Assembly: GCA_038025085.1 (NCBI GenBank)
Contig: CM076144.1
Span: 44,613,001-44,677,000 of the forward strand
From: Tetragonia tetragonoides
Lineage: Eukaryota > Streptophyta > Magnoliopsida > Caryophyllales > Aizoaceae
Length of the DNA stretch: 64,000 nucleotides
Direction: 5' to 3'
Shown: positions 11,187 through 23,103 of the stretch, in pieces
How positions within the stretch are numbered: the stretch's first letter is position 1
How the letters are laid out: every line of letters begins with the position of its first letter
Notes under the pieces: generated by a model
Seen by the model: the letters and a program-made list of their open reading frames with translations, nothing else
What the model was told of the DNA's origin: nothing
Database searches by the model: none
Made by a program: the position numbers and the translations under genes

Positions 11187-12253
11187 CTCCCTCCGTCCCT
11201 CATTTAATTGGGCACATTCTATTTTGGTACGTCCCCTATTTAGTTGGGTATGTCCTTAATTGGAAAGAAAAAACCAATAAAAGTACCTATATGCCCCTCA
11301 TTAATTTTCTTCATCTTTTTTTTGGTTTTTTTATTTCTTTTCCTGAGTAACCATTTCCCTTTCACTTTCTCTCTCCTATATCCCCAAATCCTCAATAAGG
11401 TCGTCGGTGGCCGGAAAAATATTTATGCAGTCAAATATTTTTAGTTTTCAATTTCCTTTTCGAATTCTCAGATTTCAATTTTGTTACTCATTGATTTTCG
11501 TTTGTTTCGATTTTCCGTTTTTTATGGGTAGGTGGTGGGGGCTTCGTTCTGGGCAACTGGGTAGATCTAGGTGGTGGGGTTTCGTGGGGTTAGTGGTGGT
11601 GGTTTCATTCTGGGTATCTAGGCTCAAGGTTGTGATGGTGGTGTCGATTTCGGGAGGCGGTGGTGGTGTTTTTTGTGGATTGTGGCGGAGGGCGAAATGG
11701 AGAGAGAAGGTGGGCGGGTGGTTGGCTGGGGTTTTCGATCTGGGGCGTGGTGGTGAGTTGGTGGCCTGTAGTGGGTGATTTTCGTGGTTGAGTTGTGCTG
11801 TAATGGTGCTTGGGGTGGTCACATGGTGTTGGAGATGTGGACTAGTGGTGGAGAGAGAATGGACGTTGGGGTGGATGGTGGTCACGTGCGTGGTGTTGGT
11901 TGCAGTTTTCGTGGTGGGGAGGTGGTAGGGCTGTAGTGGTCTGAATTTCAGGTGTTGGTGTGGTGGAGTCGGCGGCCAGTGGGTGGTGATTATGGTGGAT
12001 ATGGTGGGGGGTTTCTTGGTGGTGGTTATGGTATATGAGGAGAGAGAGAAAAGAGGGTGGGGGTGGTTATGGTGGACTGGTGGTGGTGGTGGCTGTTGGG
12101 AAAAGGAAGAAGGAGAGAGAATTTTTTGGTTTGGGAGGAGAGAGAATGGAAAGGGTGTTGGAGAAGGGTATTGTTGGAAAAGGACTGCCAAAGTTAGCTT
12201 TTATTAAAACTCGTGTCATTTCCATGTGCCCAATAAATGAGGGACGGAGGGAG
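11187..12253. mobile_element. Long Stowaway-like element with GTGG-rich core
   Basis: Ends CTCCCTCCGTCCCTCATTTA and TAAATGAGGGACGGAGGGAG (in the right copy the T/A run reads AATAAATGAGG) are inverted and flanked by TA (11185-11186, 12254-12255). Stowaway elements are normally 80-500 bp, so 1067 bp is long. The middle (about 11520-12110) is strongly G-rich on the + strand, with repeated GGTGG and GTGGTGG. The 235-codon minus-strand ORF there is a by-product of that composition. Confidence 0.8.
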
Positions 12254-12255
12254 TA

Positions 12256-13205
12256 TTTTGTTCTATTTTACCCTTAATTATGGTTGAATTACCGCAAAAT
12301 GTAGATTAACTTCAAATTTTGTCGAGAGGGAAATTTAATTGGAACAAAGTAGAACAAATATAATTATTAAATGTCGGCTAAGGGCAAAATTGGAACAAAG
12401 CATAATAAGTTACTGAAATGTGCCTTAAAGTGGTCATTCTTAGAGAGTTTGTTTTTATTACGTGATTGTGCAACAAACATTATAGCAGGTATTTCACCGT
12501 AAAATGTTAATTTTATTTGGTCTTCCTCCGAAAATTATCCTAAAAAGAACATAAATTGCTGAACAAACTATTGTTTTATGCATCTAAATTTGGATTTCGG
12601 AGTGAGGCAATAATATTAGTCCCATACATATTGATAAGCCAAATACTTTTAGGTAAAAATAAATTTCAAAATACTTGCTCATTGTTAACAGTAGTTTTAG
12701 TTAGTTGTTTTGCAATTTAACTAAAAAGCCTTTCTTGTTAGGATGGGTGTGCTCGATCATTTTCATTAACCTGAAATAGATATCAATTTATGAGAGAAAA
12801 AATAGATCACTGAATTGAACTGATCCAGAATGGAACTAAACCAATAAACTAATGAGTAAATGGAAAAGAATACACCCGCAGGATTCTTTACACATTTTTC
12901 ACTTTTTTCCTCGTAAGTAGACACTTAGTATTTTCATCCGTCCTGTTGAAGTAGCTATGTATACTTCTTCTATGGAAAATAAAACCAACGTCAATGATAC
13001 TTATTGTCATTCGTTATTAGGGATAAAAATGAGTTAACCATTTTTTCCACGCATACAATGATATCCTGGTTTGATGAGTTGTGCCATGTTGTGAGACAAA
13101 TTAGAATATAGCAATGATTTATTATTACCCAACAAGTTCTTAGACTGTAAAAAGAGCTTAGTTTCATGGATTGTGCATTATCTTATAATTGTCTTTCGTT
13201 ATTAG
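12256..13205. other. Intron remainder, no gene seen
   Basis: AT-rich remainder of the copy 1 intron 7104-13205. No ORF with a recognisable domain, no terminal repeats and no RNA gene signature found. Confidence 0.6.
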
Positions 13206-13324
13206 GGATCAAAAATTTATTGGGCTAGATGTAATAAAACTTTGGCATATGTGAAGAATGTTAAGAGTTGCTTCAGTTATCATCAAAATATAACCAATGA
13301 GTTCATCCATGCCCTAGTTTACAG
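13206..13324 (+). CDS. SCPL copy 1 exon, GSKIYWARCN
   Basis: Encodes GSKIYWARCNKTLAY...YHQNITNEFIHALVY and the first two bases of the Ser of SGDQD. It is equivalent to the 'G..G.W.RCN......D' block of SCPL proteins. Acceptor ATTAG, donor GTAATA. Copy 2 has an in-frame stop in this exon. Confidence 0.85.
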
Positions 13325-13449
13325 GTAATAAATATCTTACATTTTTTTTTTCTTCCAAACACTATTGTTGATCCTATTATTGGTTTGGATATGTCATGAA
13401 AGGGGCAAAAAGGGAAATTTGGCTATATACATTGTGAACGCAGCTGCTG

Positions 13450-13453
<4 letters not shown>

Positions 13454-13498
<45 letters not shown>

Positions 13499-13499
13499 G
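13454..13499. repeat. Poly-A tract
   Basis: About 45 bases, almost all A, in a copy 1 intron. I found no matching target duplication or upstream retrogene body, so its origin is open. Confidence 0.9.
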
Positions 13500-14263
13500 A
13501 AAAGAGTTTGTGTTCTTTTGTTTTAACAAATTCTGCTTGCATTGTGACCAAATTAATTAATTAAGCACAAAAACATTAAGAAGGAAAAAGGTGCAAAAGC
13601 ATTTCTTGTATCTTCTTTTTTTTTCCTCTTTGGAGGAAGAATGTTATCCATTTGAACAAGGAGATCAAATACATTATCGTATAGGTTTAGAATTGTATAA
13701 GACTTGAGTTTAAACCTCGTCTCATCAGCTGATGTGACCGCTTTGACTTTAAGACTTATGTTTGGCAAAATTAGATATAGCTGTCAAATGTTAAAAGATG
13801 GAAGAAATTAGTAGAAAACTGCTAAAAGTTGGTACGAAATTTTAATAAAATAACTGTAACTGCAGGTAAAAGCTAGTATAACTAGCTTGCACATATAACT
13901 AGCTTGCACATATTTAGTTGTAGCTGCAAATTGAGAATGATTTGGCAAACTGTTTGGCAACAGAGAGTAAGAAACACTACTTGCAATCTTCAAACAGTAG
14001 CTTTAATTGAAAAGCTAGGTGTTTGTGTGAAACATGGCCAAAGTAAACACAAATAAAACAGATAGACGAAGAAAACCTTATTACCTAAACCTATATAGAA
14101 TCTGGTATCCCTTGGCAGCATTCGTAATTCGTCTAAACCTGAAGCTAAAAATTCTAGAAGCTCATCAGGAAGTAAAAATGTTAGTGGTGCATGAACCTTT
14201 AAGTCTTAAGATATAGACAACAACAAAACTAAGCTAAAATCAATTTACTTACAAGTTACGAGA

Positions 14264-14323
14264 GGATAACAGACTCACCCTGCCACTATTGTAGGATAAC
14301 AGACTCACCCTGCCACTATTGTA
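14264..14323. repeat. 30-bp perfect tandem duplication
   Basis: Two exact copies of a 30-bp unit starting GGATAACAGACTCACCCTG (14264-14293, 14294-14323) in a copy 1 intron. Confidence 0.95.
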
Positions 14324-15001
14324 TATGTATTTTCCTTGGCGTGCTAAATTATAAACATATCCTTCATCTTTGGAAGGTTGAATTGTTAAAGATGGTTGAA
14401 TAATAGGTATCAAAGAGACCAAGGTTGAACATCTGAACCTTGATGTTTGAGCTTAACTCTCATATTTGACATTTTATTGTCTTAAAAATGTTATGTGCTG
14501 TTTTGGTTAGAAATGTTTTAGGTGGCGTTTACTTGTTTGCAATCAAATCCAATGCAATGCAATCATTTTAAATGGTAGATGTGAGATGAAAAGGGAAGGA
14601 AGGGGAAGAAGGAGATGAAAAAAGTGAGATTGATAACACCATCCAAAGTAATCATCATCAAATGGGAAAAATTGAGCAATTGTGATTACATGGGATCATA
14701 TATTGAAAGAAATGACCTGTCGGGTGAGATTTTGAAACCTTGGTGCATGATTACTAACTATGAAGCTTTCAAGGTAACTAAGGACCTCTCTTTGAAGGGA
14801 ATTCTTATAACCGGCGATTTAATGTAAATTCTTTCCACTCCAATTTAAAATGCACGAAGTATTAACTAAATTTCATTCAGAGGGACATCTAGAAAGTTAT
14901 TAGACATAAAAAAAGAAGTTCTTTACTATTTGCCCCATTTTTTCTTCGTTGCTTATTGGTATTGCTTATCTTCATAATAAAATTTTATTTGTCTCTCGAA
15001 G

Positions 15002-15115
15002 TGGTGACCAGGATATGGTTGTACCATATGTGGGAACCCTTGAATGGATTAGGAAGCTCAACGTTACGATTACTAATGGTTGGAGGCCATGGTACGCGAA
15101 AGGTCAAGTTGCTGG
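15002..15115 (+). CDS. SCPL copy 1 catalytic-aspartate exon
   Basis: Completes S then GDQDMVVPYVGTLEW, followed by WRPWYAKGQVAG. SGDQD holds the catalytic Asp, and WRPW...GQVAG is the usual SCPL continuation. Acceptor CGAAG, donor GTGAGT. Confidence 0.9.
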
Positions 15116-15224
15116 GTGAGTCGCTAATTTAACTAGACTAGTTATAACCATGCTAGTATTTAGGAAAATAGTAATCTCTAATATTCTTGCATTTTATAGT
15201 TGAAGCAAAATGTGTGATGTACAG

Positions 15225-15279
15225 GTACACTATAGAGTACTCAAATGGTCATTACAATATAACTTTTGCTACTGTAAAG
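15225..15279 (+). CDS. SCPL copy 1 exon, YSNGHYNITFATVK
   Basis: An 18-codon exon (YTIEYSNGHYNITFATVK) between the Asp and His exons. Acceptor ACAG, donor GTAAAT. Confidence 0.87.
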
Positions 15280-15355
15280 GTAAATAAACATCCAAACAAA
15301 CTAACCACGTAAAGTATGTGTTTTTGCGACTGAAGCACATGTCCTTATTTTTCAG

Positions 15356-15439
15356 GGAGCAGGACACACTGCACCAGAGTATAAACGCCAGGAATGCCTT
15401 CAAATGATTACAAGATGGCTTAGAATGTACCCTCTATAG
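15356..15439 (+). CDS. SCPL copy 1 terminal exon with catalytic His
   Basis: [21 protein letters not shown]...YPL followed by TAG. His in GAGHT is the third triad residue. Acceptor TTTCAG. Confidence 0.9.
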   Translation, partial: GAGHTAPEYKRQECLQMITRWLRMYPL

Positions 15440-17477
15440 TATAAATTAAGTGGTGCTTTCAAGTCTCTCCTTGTAAAACGGTAGAGAATGAATCCTAGAT
15501 CAATGAAAACTACACTAATTATAGTGTTATAGTTTTTTTAAATCAAAAATATATAAGCATTTTCAAGAAATAATAAAATTATACAGTATCTATTTTATAA
15601 TTCGGAAAAGCTAACTTGTCCCCTTAAGGCACAGGATTTAGCATTTAATTTAGATTAAATTTTGATACTACCAAGATCGATTGTCGAGGATTTCATCTCG
15701 TGTGAATTGGTGACTAAGGGGTGGAAGGAGTGAGAAAAAATGGAGCTGAAAATTTCGAATGTGGAGGATTTGGGTGGGGGACTGAAATTCAGATTGAATA
15801 GACATTTTCAAATCATCTAAATTTGGCCCAAGTTGAAATATTAGATTCATCATACTTAAATTGGCCCAAATAAAGTATTTCAAATTAAATGTGCTTATTC
15901 AAACAGACCATAAAGAATCTTAATTACAATATCAAAAATATTTATGTAAATGTTTGAAGTATCATCTGAGATTCTGAGTAATATAGTGGATAGTGGATAG
16001 TGGAATGTTACTTCGTTTCTTTTTGTTTTTTTCACTTTTCTTTTTAGTCCGTTCCAAAATGATCTTTAATTTTCTTTAGTAGTGCATGACATTTGAGTAC
16101 AACGACAACCATAACCACTTGATTTGAATCGTGACTTAGGTCATAATGTTGGAAGGTCAAGATGTACACAAACTTTTCTTCATATAATAGAAGCAGTTTC
16201 TTAACATAGTAGTCTCTCCCTTTTAAAATATCCTACTCACTTTTCTTCTACATCCCTTCCAAATTCTTCTATTCACTTCCTTTTTTAGTAATATTTTGGG
16301 TGTTAAAAAATCATCTACTATTACTTATTTTTGTATGTCAACCCACTACCAACCCACCGTTGATAGCAGATTTTTAAACGGAGGTGCATGCTTCCATAAC
16401 ATAAACAAAATCTATCATCAAACAGTTGCAAGGCAACCCGATTGACTTTTAAAACTCAAAGATCATTATCAAATACCCAGATCATGATAAACCAAAAATT
16501 CCCATTACAAAAAATCAATAGAAATATGCATACCAAAGTAAATAACTTACATCTAATTAAAAATGATTGATCAAAATAACCAAGAGGGCATAAGAACTTG
16601 TACTAAAAACGAGAAAATTAGAATCTTAAATAATAAATTTAAGGACCACAGTGAAGGTCCTTGAATATGCACTGCACTGGACCATCACCAGCTCCCAGAC
16701 ATCATACTTTGGGTATTAGGCGAAAATCGAACCTTGATGTCTTTGCAAGTAATTTTCATAAGGCAACCAAAAGCTTTACCATCACCTAATTCCCCGTAAT
16801 AGTGACCCAACATTGACAGTAAAGTTTAAAACTTGTTGTGTTACCAAATCCTTAGCCATAGTATCAGCAGCTATATCATTGAGTTGTGCATCCCTAACAC
16901 CCATGCTTAGTCGTATTGTCGACTTGATTGGGTAAGATTCGATGGTTGTTGTTGATAGATTCTCTCCGATGTACTCAACAGACAGTCGAAAGTCGTTGAT
17001 AAATGTTGGGAAAAATACGGAATAGCTTGAACAAATTTGAGAGGAGAAGGAGAAGTTAGTAGAAGGTAGGCCGAACAGGCACTAAGGGAAGGTGGATAGC
17101 CACCGTCACCCGTTCGTATCATCAGAGTTAAACAGTCACTAGCGGTGGGCAGTCGAAGTCGAAATCGGTACAGGTTTATGAGTGAGTCGATGGAGTGAGG
17201 GGCTAAAGAGAGGGGAAGTGGCGGTGACTAGTGATTTAGACACGAAAAGGCGAAGAGATCGAAAGGCGGTGGCTATATATGGAGAATTCTTGAGAGAGGG
17301 CTCTTCTATATTTTAATTTAATAAATTAAAATAAGGATTTGATAATTTATTTTTTAAATAAGTTTCATTTAATAACACTTGTTAACTAGATATATTATAC
17401 CTGTGTTAGTTTTATTTCATCTGGAATTGGTGTTTTTTTTTGTTTTGTTTTGTTTTGTTTTTTTTTTTTTATTATTG
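15440..17477. other. Spacer between the SCPL copies
   Basis: I looked for the GPLTFN and FLDAPVG exons that should precede copy 2 and did not find them. The region is AT-rich. A minus-strand open stretch at 16907-17122 has no recognisable domain. T-rich runs at 17440-17471 immediately precede copy 2. Confidence 0.6.
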
Positions 17478-17580
17478 TGGTTAATAGACCATGTTAAATT
17501 TCAAAAGAATCCTATTTACATGGCGGGTGATTCTTATTCGAGCTTGGTTATATCTATTTCCGTTCGAGAAATTCTAAATG
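17478..17580 (+). pseudogene. SCPL copy 2 catalytic-Ser exon
   Basis: [22 protein letters not shown]...REILN plus one base. The motif is GDSYSS where active enzymes have GDSYSG or GDSYAG. It lacks an upstream AG; a T-rich run replaces the acceptor region. Confidence 0.85.
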
Positions 17581-17744
17581 GTAACTAATTTGAATTAAAA
17601 TTTTGCACTATCATGATTCTTTTCATTATATTATTGTTTTTAAGTAACCCTCTTCCATATGAGAATGTTGTATGTATTTTCTAGAAACTAAGTAGCTTTT
17701 AATATTCTCATTCATGACTTAAAAATGTCATTTTCAATCTTGCT

Positions 17745-17895
17745 ATATAACACGAGACCTGAGGTTCAAGCCCTTTAGAATGCATCTGCACGAATTTATT
17801 TGTAGTATACGCAAGACGGTGTGTTGGGAGGCTTCCCTTGGCCATGGGGAATGAGGAATGCAGTGTCTCCTTGCCAACACCAAAATATTAAAAGA
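17745..17895 (+). mobile_element. Diverged SINE-like sequence
   Basis: Contains a tRNA-type B box-like GAGGTTCAAGCCC followed by GCATCTGCACGAATTTATT and a GTGTGTTGGGAGG block. These line up with GGGTTCAAACC, GCATCTACATGAATTAATT and GTGCGTTAGGAGG in the SINE at 23104-23265. No clear tail or target duplication. Confidence 0.5.
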
Positions 17896-18239
17896 AATGA
17901 TATTAATGTTTTTTATATCACTAATTAAGTATATAAATACTTATTTATTTGTATATATTTTACTTCGTTATAAAACAACATAGAGAAAGGATTAATACAC
18001 TAATAGAAACATATGTGGATTTTTGACATAATTTTCTTGATTTTTTCGACGGAAAAACGCGTTGATCGTTTAGTTTTTAACGCTTTCAAAAGTGTTGCTT
18101 GAGCTTATGTCATTGAATTAGAGTGCTTTTGTTTTTAGTTTATTGACAAGAAGGAAAGGCATAACCCTGGTTAAATAGGTATATATCATACTAGCTGGAA
18201 GCCTGCATCATCGTATAATGTTGCAATTGTTTAAGGGCC

Positions 18240-18420
18240 TACAGCTATGAACTCGAACCAAGCTCGTGCTCTCCAAGTACAAACTCTAGCGACAAATTAG
18301 ACAGCTTATCAGCACAGATTTTGGCTTCCCTATAAGCATGGCGAAGCTCAAATCTGCCATTATGTTCCATAATTGAGCGACTGGACTCTTCGCCTCATGC
18401 AATGAGTTGTACGACCACCT
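18240..18420 (-). pseudogene. LINE RNase H remnant
   Basis: Minus-strand translation gives RFELRHAYREAKICADKLSN, which resembles the 'H..RE.N..AD.LA' end of the plant-LINE RNase H domain (RVT_3, PF13456). Only about 45 codons survive, bounded by stops. Confidence 0.5.
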
Positions 18421-18449
18421 GTGGGTTAGTAACCGTCACCATTTTATTG

Positions 18450-20600
18450 GATGATTTCCTATTAACCAATACTCTAGGTAGTGAGCGAAAGAAACAATTG
18501 GAGGGAAATGGAGCACCACGTGGAAGATTTTGCTCCATTACAGTCACGCAACATATTTGCTCCATTATAGTCACAGATTTCCATTACAGTTACGGTGCCT
18601 TTCTGAATGGCTGGAACTAGTCTACCATCGGGAAGGATGTCTAGACAACCACATATTTCCACAATCTTCGAAAGAAATTCAATTTTCGGTCATATGGTGG
18701 GAACACCAATTGTCTATAAGCCAAATAGGGGAAGAAAGTGTTTGCTTACCGGATAGTTTAATATTACCTGATGGCGAAGACTCAGTAATTTGTAAAAGAT
18801 GTTGAACCTGATCAGTATTAAGATGCGTGTGGCGGAGGATGAATTGATGTTGTCCATCACACCCTTGGCAGCATTGGCAACTTGTGGCTGTTGGGAACTA
18901 GCTTAGTGTTCTACTGTTGCTTTCCACGTCCTCACCCTACAGACTGAAATCCACCTCGACCATGACCTCTTCCTCTACCTCGGCCATAGCCTGGTGGGAA
19001 ACCAACTCGCTGGTAGCAGTGCTCATAGTCATGGCCAGGCTTTCCACAATAAGAACATTGTAAATTGTATTCTTCTGTAGGAGCCCGCATTGATGGGGAA
19101 GAACAAGTTCAGTATGTCTCCCTTTGAGATGTACCGTTAGTGTTGTAAAACTCATCACCTCACACTATAAGAAATGGTCACTTGCGCCACTATAATAATT
19201 GTGGCTATCATATGAAATTTCCGTGGCAAAAGCACTTAGCCACAGAAATTTTTCTCGTGACCTGTAGTGGCCTATAAGGTCGTGTCAATATACTTAGCCA
19301 CAGTAAAAGCACTTTTGTGGCTATAACGAGAAGTCTAGCCACGGTTTTGTTAGTGACATGTTAACATCTTGCCACTAAAGGAGTCGTGGAAAATTTTCAA
19401 TTAACTACGAGAATTTTTGTGGCGGGTTATTTTAATAGCTACGACTATACTATTGGCTAATTAAACATGAAAAAGGAAACAAGAAAAACTTTAGAATTGT
19501 AGTTAGTGAGTCTTGAACTTGAGACCTCTTGGAGCTTATAAGTGACTCTAACCATCTATGCTAAAATTCTTATAATTTGGAGGCAATTTGGCCACACGAG
19601 TATATTTCTGTGGCAATTTAGCCACGAAGTTATTCCACTCGTAGCGATTTTTCCTAGATGGCTACAATTTTGTTTTTTCTCGTGGAAAAACAAGCATAAA
19701 ATTATTTTGCCCGTGACAATTTTCTTGGATATGGCCATGAAATAATTTTCCGTGGAAATTTCAAAAATTTCGAAAAAGTTGGCCACAAAATTTGACCTCC
19801 CATGATGAAATTCGTGGCTCAAGTGACTAATTGTTGTAGTGTCAGTACGTTCATCACGCCCACAAACAACATTGCGATGTTGTTCCTATTGAGTGACAAA
19901 ACAATAAATTCTGTTGAATTGGGGCACTGGCTCAGTGCGCAATATCTGGGAAAGGAGAGGCCCATAGGCTGCAATAGAGTCCCATTAAAAATTGATGTGT
20001 TCTCATCATCCAATTTTTTCTGTAATTTCTAAAGCATACCACACTTACAGTTAGTGAAGACAGGAAGAGAATCACAAGTATCGAGTTCGTCCGAAATCGA
20101 CTTCAATTTTGTAAAATAGAAAATAACACTCATACTCTCATGCTTTAAAGAAGACATACTCGATTTTAACTGAAGAACTTGAGGAGCATTACCAATGAAG
20201 TAACGCTCTTTGAGGTCATTCCACATCTCCTGAGCAATTTTATATCCAGCTACACTAAACAGAATTGAGGAATCAATACTATTAAACAACCAAGAGACAA
20301 CCATTGAATTATTCATCTTCCATGCACTTATTTCAGCACTATCGTCAGCTGCGAGTTCCTTAAATTCACTATCAATGAAACCGATTTTTTTTTTTTGCTT
20401 CAAGGGCATTCCTTACAGCCTTTTCCCATACAATATAATTATCACCAGACAATATACACTTAGTAATTTTTGCACATGCGATGTCTGAGGAGGGCACGTA
20501 GTAAAGCGATGAAATATCATTTTGAAGAAGAGGCTTGGAACCTCCAGAACCACCATCACCATTCTTGTCCTCATAGTATTCACAAACTAATTAAAGTCCA
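18450..20600 (-). pseudogene. Ty1/copia gag-protease fragment, split by a CACTA MITE
   Basis: Read on the minus strand from 20600: an N-terminal copia gag segment (ILSGDNYIVWEKAVRNAL), a gag helical region (20409-20029, with W..L...), the 19841-19163 insertion, then a zinc knuckle C-x2-C-x4-H-x4-C (CSYCGKPGHDYEHC, about 19060-19020) with a GRGRGRG tail. It ends in a protease-like segment (WLIDNWCSHHMT, where copia has an ID-S-G motif) and LPDGRLVPA. Several stops and frame changes; no integrase, RT or LTRs seen. Confidence 0.75.
19163..19841. mobile_element. Non-autonomous CACTA MITE, 679 bp
   Basis: Starts CACTATAAGAAATGGTCACTTG and ends with the inverted partner CAAGTGACTAATTGTTGTAGTG. A perfect 3-bp target duplication TCA flanks it (19160-19162, 19842-19844). 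The interior repeats short GTGGC/GCCAC motifs, as expected of subterminal transposase-binding repeats. No transposase. It sits inside the copia gag fragment, so it is younger than that insertion. Confidence 0.92.
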
Positions 20601-21329
20601 GAAAATCGCTATTACAACACTATTTGCAAAAAACTGACGAAAAAAAAGTCCGGAAACAATAACAACGCCAGAAAACCTTCGAAAATGATGGATTTAGGCC
20701 TCGAAAGGGTGGTGCTAGTGCACGCCCACAGGTTTTGCTCAGATTTATTAATGTTTCCGTTAAAAAAAGGTATTAAAATCTCTACCACCTGAGGTAAAAC
20801 AGAAAGTTGTATGAAAAGGAGGCAAGAACTTGCTCGGCATGTGACTTCTATGGCAATCCCTACTCTGAAAGCCTTTTAGCTCGAAGAGTGGAAACTAGCT
20901 AACCATATTCTCTTTTGTCGAACACAGCTGTTCTTCCTGGGTTTTCACCACAGATCAGTAATGAAACTTTGTTAGAAACTAAATATATAGTGCACTATTA
21001 GCTCTAGTTACTCGTATTTGTTCGGTGCATCAAGGAAATCTAGGCATGCTAATTTGATTTGGCGCCCGCCCAGTGAATTGAACTAGATGTTGTTTTGATC
21101 ATCCTCTGGCTATACTTAGACATAGAAATGCAAACCGACAGAATGATCAGATTTTTCAAGAGATTCAGTTGTAAACTTGTAATGTTTAATTTTGACATTG
21201 TAGGGTTCATGGAGGCACTCAGAGAGAGCGTAATCCCTTTTTAATGGTTGTCCGGCTATTTTGGTAAAGAAAATCATCTACAAAGTGTCTTCTTACTGAA
21301 ACAAAATAATAAAAGAAAACATTGGATAA
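20601..21329. other. Intron segment, no gene seen
   Basis: Part of the copy 2 intron 17581-21785. No domain-bearing ORF or terminal repeats recognised. Confidence 0.5.
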
Positions 21330-21616
21330 GTGCTTGTTTGTTTAACCGTTGGAAGTGAGTTCTCGTGAGAAGTGCTAATTCATGGGAAATGCAAAATCTT
21401 GTTTGGTTGAATAAAGAAATTGCAAATTCATGAAAATTGATGTGGGAAGGGCTACTTACCTAGGGGGGCAAGGTAAGCAACTTCCTCCATTTTGAGGGGA
21501 AGTCACTTCTTGCAAGAAGTAGCTTTCTGTGTTTTTTTGTCAACCAAACAAGAGGTAGATTTCCACTTCGCAAAAAGCACAACCTCCTATGTGTTTAAAG
21601 TGTCACAAACAAGCAC
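21330..21616. mobile_element. Tourist-like MITE, 287 bp
   Basis: Inverted ends GTGCTTGTTTG and CAAACAAGCAC are flanked by TAA on both sides (21327-21329, 21617-21619), which fits the 3-bp TWA duplication of PIF/Harbinger-type MITEs. The interior AAGTCACTTC...GAAGTAGC block also occurs at the right edge of the window. Confidence 0.8.
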
Positions 21617-21785
21617 TAAGTTTATAGTTATCTCTGATATTTTTCTTATTTTTTTTTTACGTTTCCTAGATTAACGCTTATATGTTGATGTCTATTATGT
21701 TTTGTTTTTTTTTTTTTTGAAAGCATATTAAGTTTTTTATGGTGCAAGTTGTTGATCTCTATTTTAATACACTATGCTTCTGCAG

Positions 21786-21823
21786 GGAACAAAGCTGGAC
21801 TACAGCCAATCATGAATATCAAG
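21786..21823 (+). pseudogene. SCPL copy 2 exon, GNKAGLQPIMNIK
   Basis: A 38-bp exon, same phase and length as copy 1 exon 1980-2017. Acceptor CTGCAG, donor GTATGT intact. Confidence 0.83.
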
Positions 21824-23103
21824 GTATGTCTTTTTTTTTTTTTTTTTTAAAGCATTTAACCGCCTTAAAATTTTTAATTTTCATTAAATGTTTTTTGAAG
21901 TGGTGATTTACTAACACAAGTTTTGTACGGGTGCACCCCTTAAAATTTTTAATTTTCCATAAATGTTTTTTTGAAGTGGTGATTTACTAACACAAGTTTT
22001 GTACGGGTGCAAATTAGTCTCCAACTATATTTTCTAACAAAAATCTCAATGCATATATGATGTGACACCGGAAAAGGAACTAAAAAGATACTGTTAAAAC
22101 ATGGAGCATTATACCTTTTTTTATAATATAATATTATCGTAAATTACACGTTGATTATGATCTAATTTCTTTGTTGCCCTCTTAACATAATTAACACCCG
22201 CGCACACAACATTCTCTCTCTCTTCTCTCTCCTATAATCATCGGAAACAAAATCAAATGATCAATTAAATTTAAAAGCCCTTGAAACCCCGCCATTGAAA
22301 CAAGAGTTCATGTTGACAAAAGCACAATTGAATTTCATGTATGTTATCAGAGCAGGTTATATCCTATTTTTATGTGAATCCCTTCTTGGCGCACGCGAGT
22401 GTGACGGGCCCAAGTAGGCTTTGATATGTTCACTTTTCATTTCAATATGGGTCTTTGTGTGAGGTGGAGTGTTGAAGTGGATTTGTGTTCCACATGGAAA
22501 GATTAGAAAATCTTGAGCATGCATATAAGCTAGTGAGCGAGTTACTCCACACATTGTCAATTGATTTTGGGTTGAGACGCAAAAAGCGACTGGACTAAAG
22601 CCCAATTAATCGGAGTTGATTGGATATATTTGTTCAATTATAGTTTAATTCTAGCAACAACATTCACTTATGCCAAATTAGAAGGAGACTAGGAGTAATC
22701 AATCATTATATTTTTGTAGGCCGATGTTATTGTTGGGCCAAAAAATACCGATGTCAGGTTATTAATGATGTGAATCGACAATATAATCCTTCGTCTTAAT
22801 AAGGAAAAACAAAAGATTATTCTGTACTATCTTTAGTTACCTTATTTACAAACAAATTTTGTGAAAAGACACTATAATCAGTGATCCTTCAACTCCAACA
22901 ATTTAGCAAATTGTCATTTATGAGAATCAAATTATTATATTCCTTGAATGTTCGGATGCTATCTATACGCTCTTTTTGAGCAAGATATTGCTATTTTTTT
23001 TTTTTATTTGTTAGTAAGTAGTCAACTCTTGTACATACCTTCATAACCTTCTTAACTCATGTTAAATGTATCAAATTAACGGGACACCAAAGTAAAAGAA
23101 GAA

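Larger units (their letters stand above)
102..15439 (+). pseudogene. Serine carboxypeptidase-like (SCPL) gene, copy 1; 5'-partial, probably splice-defective
   Basis: Twelve exons (102-184, 396-518, 1438-1540, 1980-2017, 5024-5125, 5460-5546, 6061-6135, 7032-7103, 13206-13324, 15002-15115, 15225-15279, 15356-15439) join in phase to about 350 codons of a peptidase S10 protein. SCPL proteins are usually 450-480 residues, so roughly the first 100 lie left of the window. The catalytic triad is visible: Ser in GDSYAG, Asp in SGDQD, His in [10 protein letters not shown]. The GDSY form (not GESY) and the HTAPEYK tail resemble SCPL clade I, which contains secretory-pathway proteases and vacuolar acyltransferases using 1-O-glucose esters; the substrate cannot be told. 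All exons are open and nearly all junctions are GT..AG. The exception is the acceptor before 5024, which reads AA where copy 2 has AG; using the AG one base later would shift the frame. A second copy follows in tandem. Confidence 0.85.

Noticed and set aside
11484..12191. 235-codon minus-strand ORF rich in Pro, Thr and His
   Set aside because: It is the complement of a GGTGG-rich block inside a Stowaway-like element. The protein is low complexity, with no domain and no signs of a promoter or splice pattern.
16907..17122. 71-codon minus-strand ORF as a gene
   Set aside because: No domain, no splice context, and composition like the surrounding spacer.
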